A stretch of 6,862 nucleotides of DNA from Lutibacter sp. UBA4458 (lineage in GTDB: Bacteria; Bacteroidota; Bacteroidia; Flavobacteriales; Flavobacteriaceae), in contig DGOU01000237.1 in NCBI GenBank assembly GCA_002390165.1, positions 21,688 through 28,549 on the forward strand. Direction: 5' to 3'. The notes beneath the pieces are model-generated. The model had not been told where the DNA came from, did no database searches, and worked only from the letters and a program-made list of their open reading frames with translations. Of this stretch, positions 6,342-6,862 are shown piece by piece; position 1 is the stretch's first letter, and each line of letters starts with the position of its first letter. The position numbers and the translations under genes were made by a program.

Positions 6342-6862
6342 ATGGAAACTATTTCATGTAAAACTTCGGTAGATGTTAAATTTACAGTACCATCAAAAGT
6401 TAGTAAAAAAAATGAGGAACATACCACCATTGTTAAAGTTGATGAGGTAAAGGTCGGAGGAAATGAAGTTGTAATTTTTGCAGGTCCTTGTGCTGTAGAA
6501 AATGAGATTCAGCTTTTAGAAACAGCAAGATCAGTAAAAGCAAGTGGAGGTAAAATATTAAGAGGAGGAGCTTTTAAACCAAGGTCATCACCTTATAGTT
6601 TTCAAGGATTAGGAGAAGAAGGATTAAAATTACTTAGGCAAGCAAAAATAGAAACAGGTTTACCGATAGTTACGGAAGTAATGGATACGAAACAGGTAGA
6701 ATTAATTGCTGAATATGCCGACTTAGTTCAGGTGGGATCTCGTAATATGCAAAACTTTTCGCTTTTAAAAGAAGTTGGCATGTGTGGAAAGCCAGTTTTG
6801 TTAAAAAGAGGTATGATGGCTACAATTGAAGAATTTTTAAATGCAGCTGAATACATTCTTAA
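6342..6862 (+). CDS. DAHP synthase (3-deoxy-7-phosphoheptulonate synthase), type I beta, 3' partial
   Basis: The first 173 codons of an open frame that runs off the right edge. The enzyme condenses phosphoenolpyruvate and erythrose 4-phosphate in the first step of the shikimate pathway to chorismate. Diagnostic segments are 'FAGPCAVE' (46-53, with the metal-binding Cys50), 'ILRGGAFKPRSSPYSFQGLG' (72-91), 'VTEVMD' (110-115), 'VQVGSRNMQNFSLLKEVG' (129-146) and 'KPVLLKRGMMATIEEFLNAA' (150-169). These match the Thermotoga/Bacillus AroA-type class rather than the 'FRAGIWKPRTRPG' class fused to chorismate mutase that I know from Bacteroidota primary metabolism. Only about 45 residues precede the barrel, against roughly 100 in the Thermotoga enzyme, so the N-terminal ferredoxin-like feedback domain is absent or cut down; a C-terminal regulatory domain cannot be excluded. 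The ATG at 6342 is the first start after the previous stop, with an A-rich leader and no Shine-Dalgarno sequence. Confidence 0.92.
   Translation, partial: METISCKTSVDVKFTVPSKVSKKNEEHTTIVKVDEVKVGGNEVVIFAGPCAVENEIQLLETARSVKASGGKILRGGAFKPRSSPYSFQGLGEEGLKLLRQAKIETGLPIVTEVMDTKQVELIAEYADLVQVGSRNMQNFSLLKEVGMCGKPVLLKRGMMATIEEFLNAAEYIL

Noticed and set aside
1..6862. CRISPR arrays, tRNA or rRNA genes, insertion sequences, phage or toxin-antitoxin genes
   Set aside because: No spaced identical repeats, no tRNA-like or rRNA-like segments, no transposase or recombinase motifs and no terminal inverted repeats were found; coding sequence fills almost the whole window.

Overview
The window is AT-rich (roughly one third G+C by eye). 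All six recognised genes lie on the + strand, packed head to tail with gaps of 6, 13, 60, 12 and 18 bases. There are no clear Shine-Dalgarno sequences, A/T-rich leaders precede the start codons, and codon use favours A/T. Together with secreted propeller proteins whose signal peptides end in 'NAQ' or 'KAQ', this suggests a member of the Bacteroidota, probably a flavobacterium. That assignment is inferred from style, not from a marker gene.

The left half (1-4346) encodes three proteins predicted to act outside the cytoplasm. The first is the C-terminal part of a PD40 propeller protein resembling the alpha subunit of hydrazine synthase, ending in one c-type heme motif. The second is a membrane-anchored tri-heme protein that joins a YVTN/YncE-type beta-propeller to a MauG/cytochrome c peroxidase-like module. 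The third is a secreted seven-repeat propeller of the two-component-regulator type with no kinase attached. After a 60-base gap, the right half (4407-6862) encodes a RidA-fold protein with chorismatase-like features, a secreted type-1 periplasmic binding protein (branched-chain amino acid/amide receptor family), and the first 173 codons of a DAHP synthase, which runs off the right edge.

The combination is unusual. DAHP synthase is the entry enzyme to chorismate, and the RidA-fold protein resembles enzymes that cleave chorismate and lacks the arginine used by true RidA imine deaminases. These sit with a binding protein that has no transporter partners in view and with three envelope proteins, two of them heme-bearing. 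A working hypothesis is that the cluster makes a chorismate-derived aromatic compound in the cytoplasm and binds, oxidises or matures it in the periplasm. No substrate can be named from the sequence. No RNA genes, CRISPR arrays, insertion sequences or convincing terminators were seen, and the only intergenic stretch of any size is the 60-base gap.
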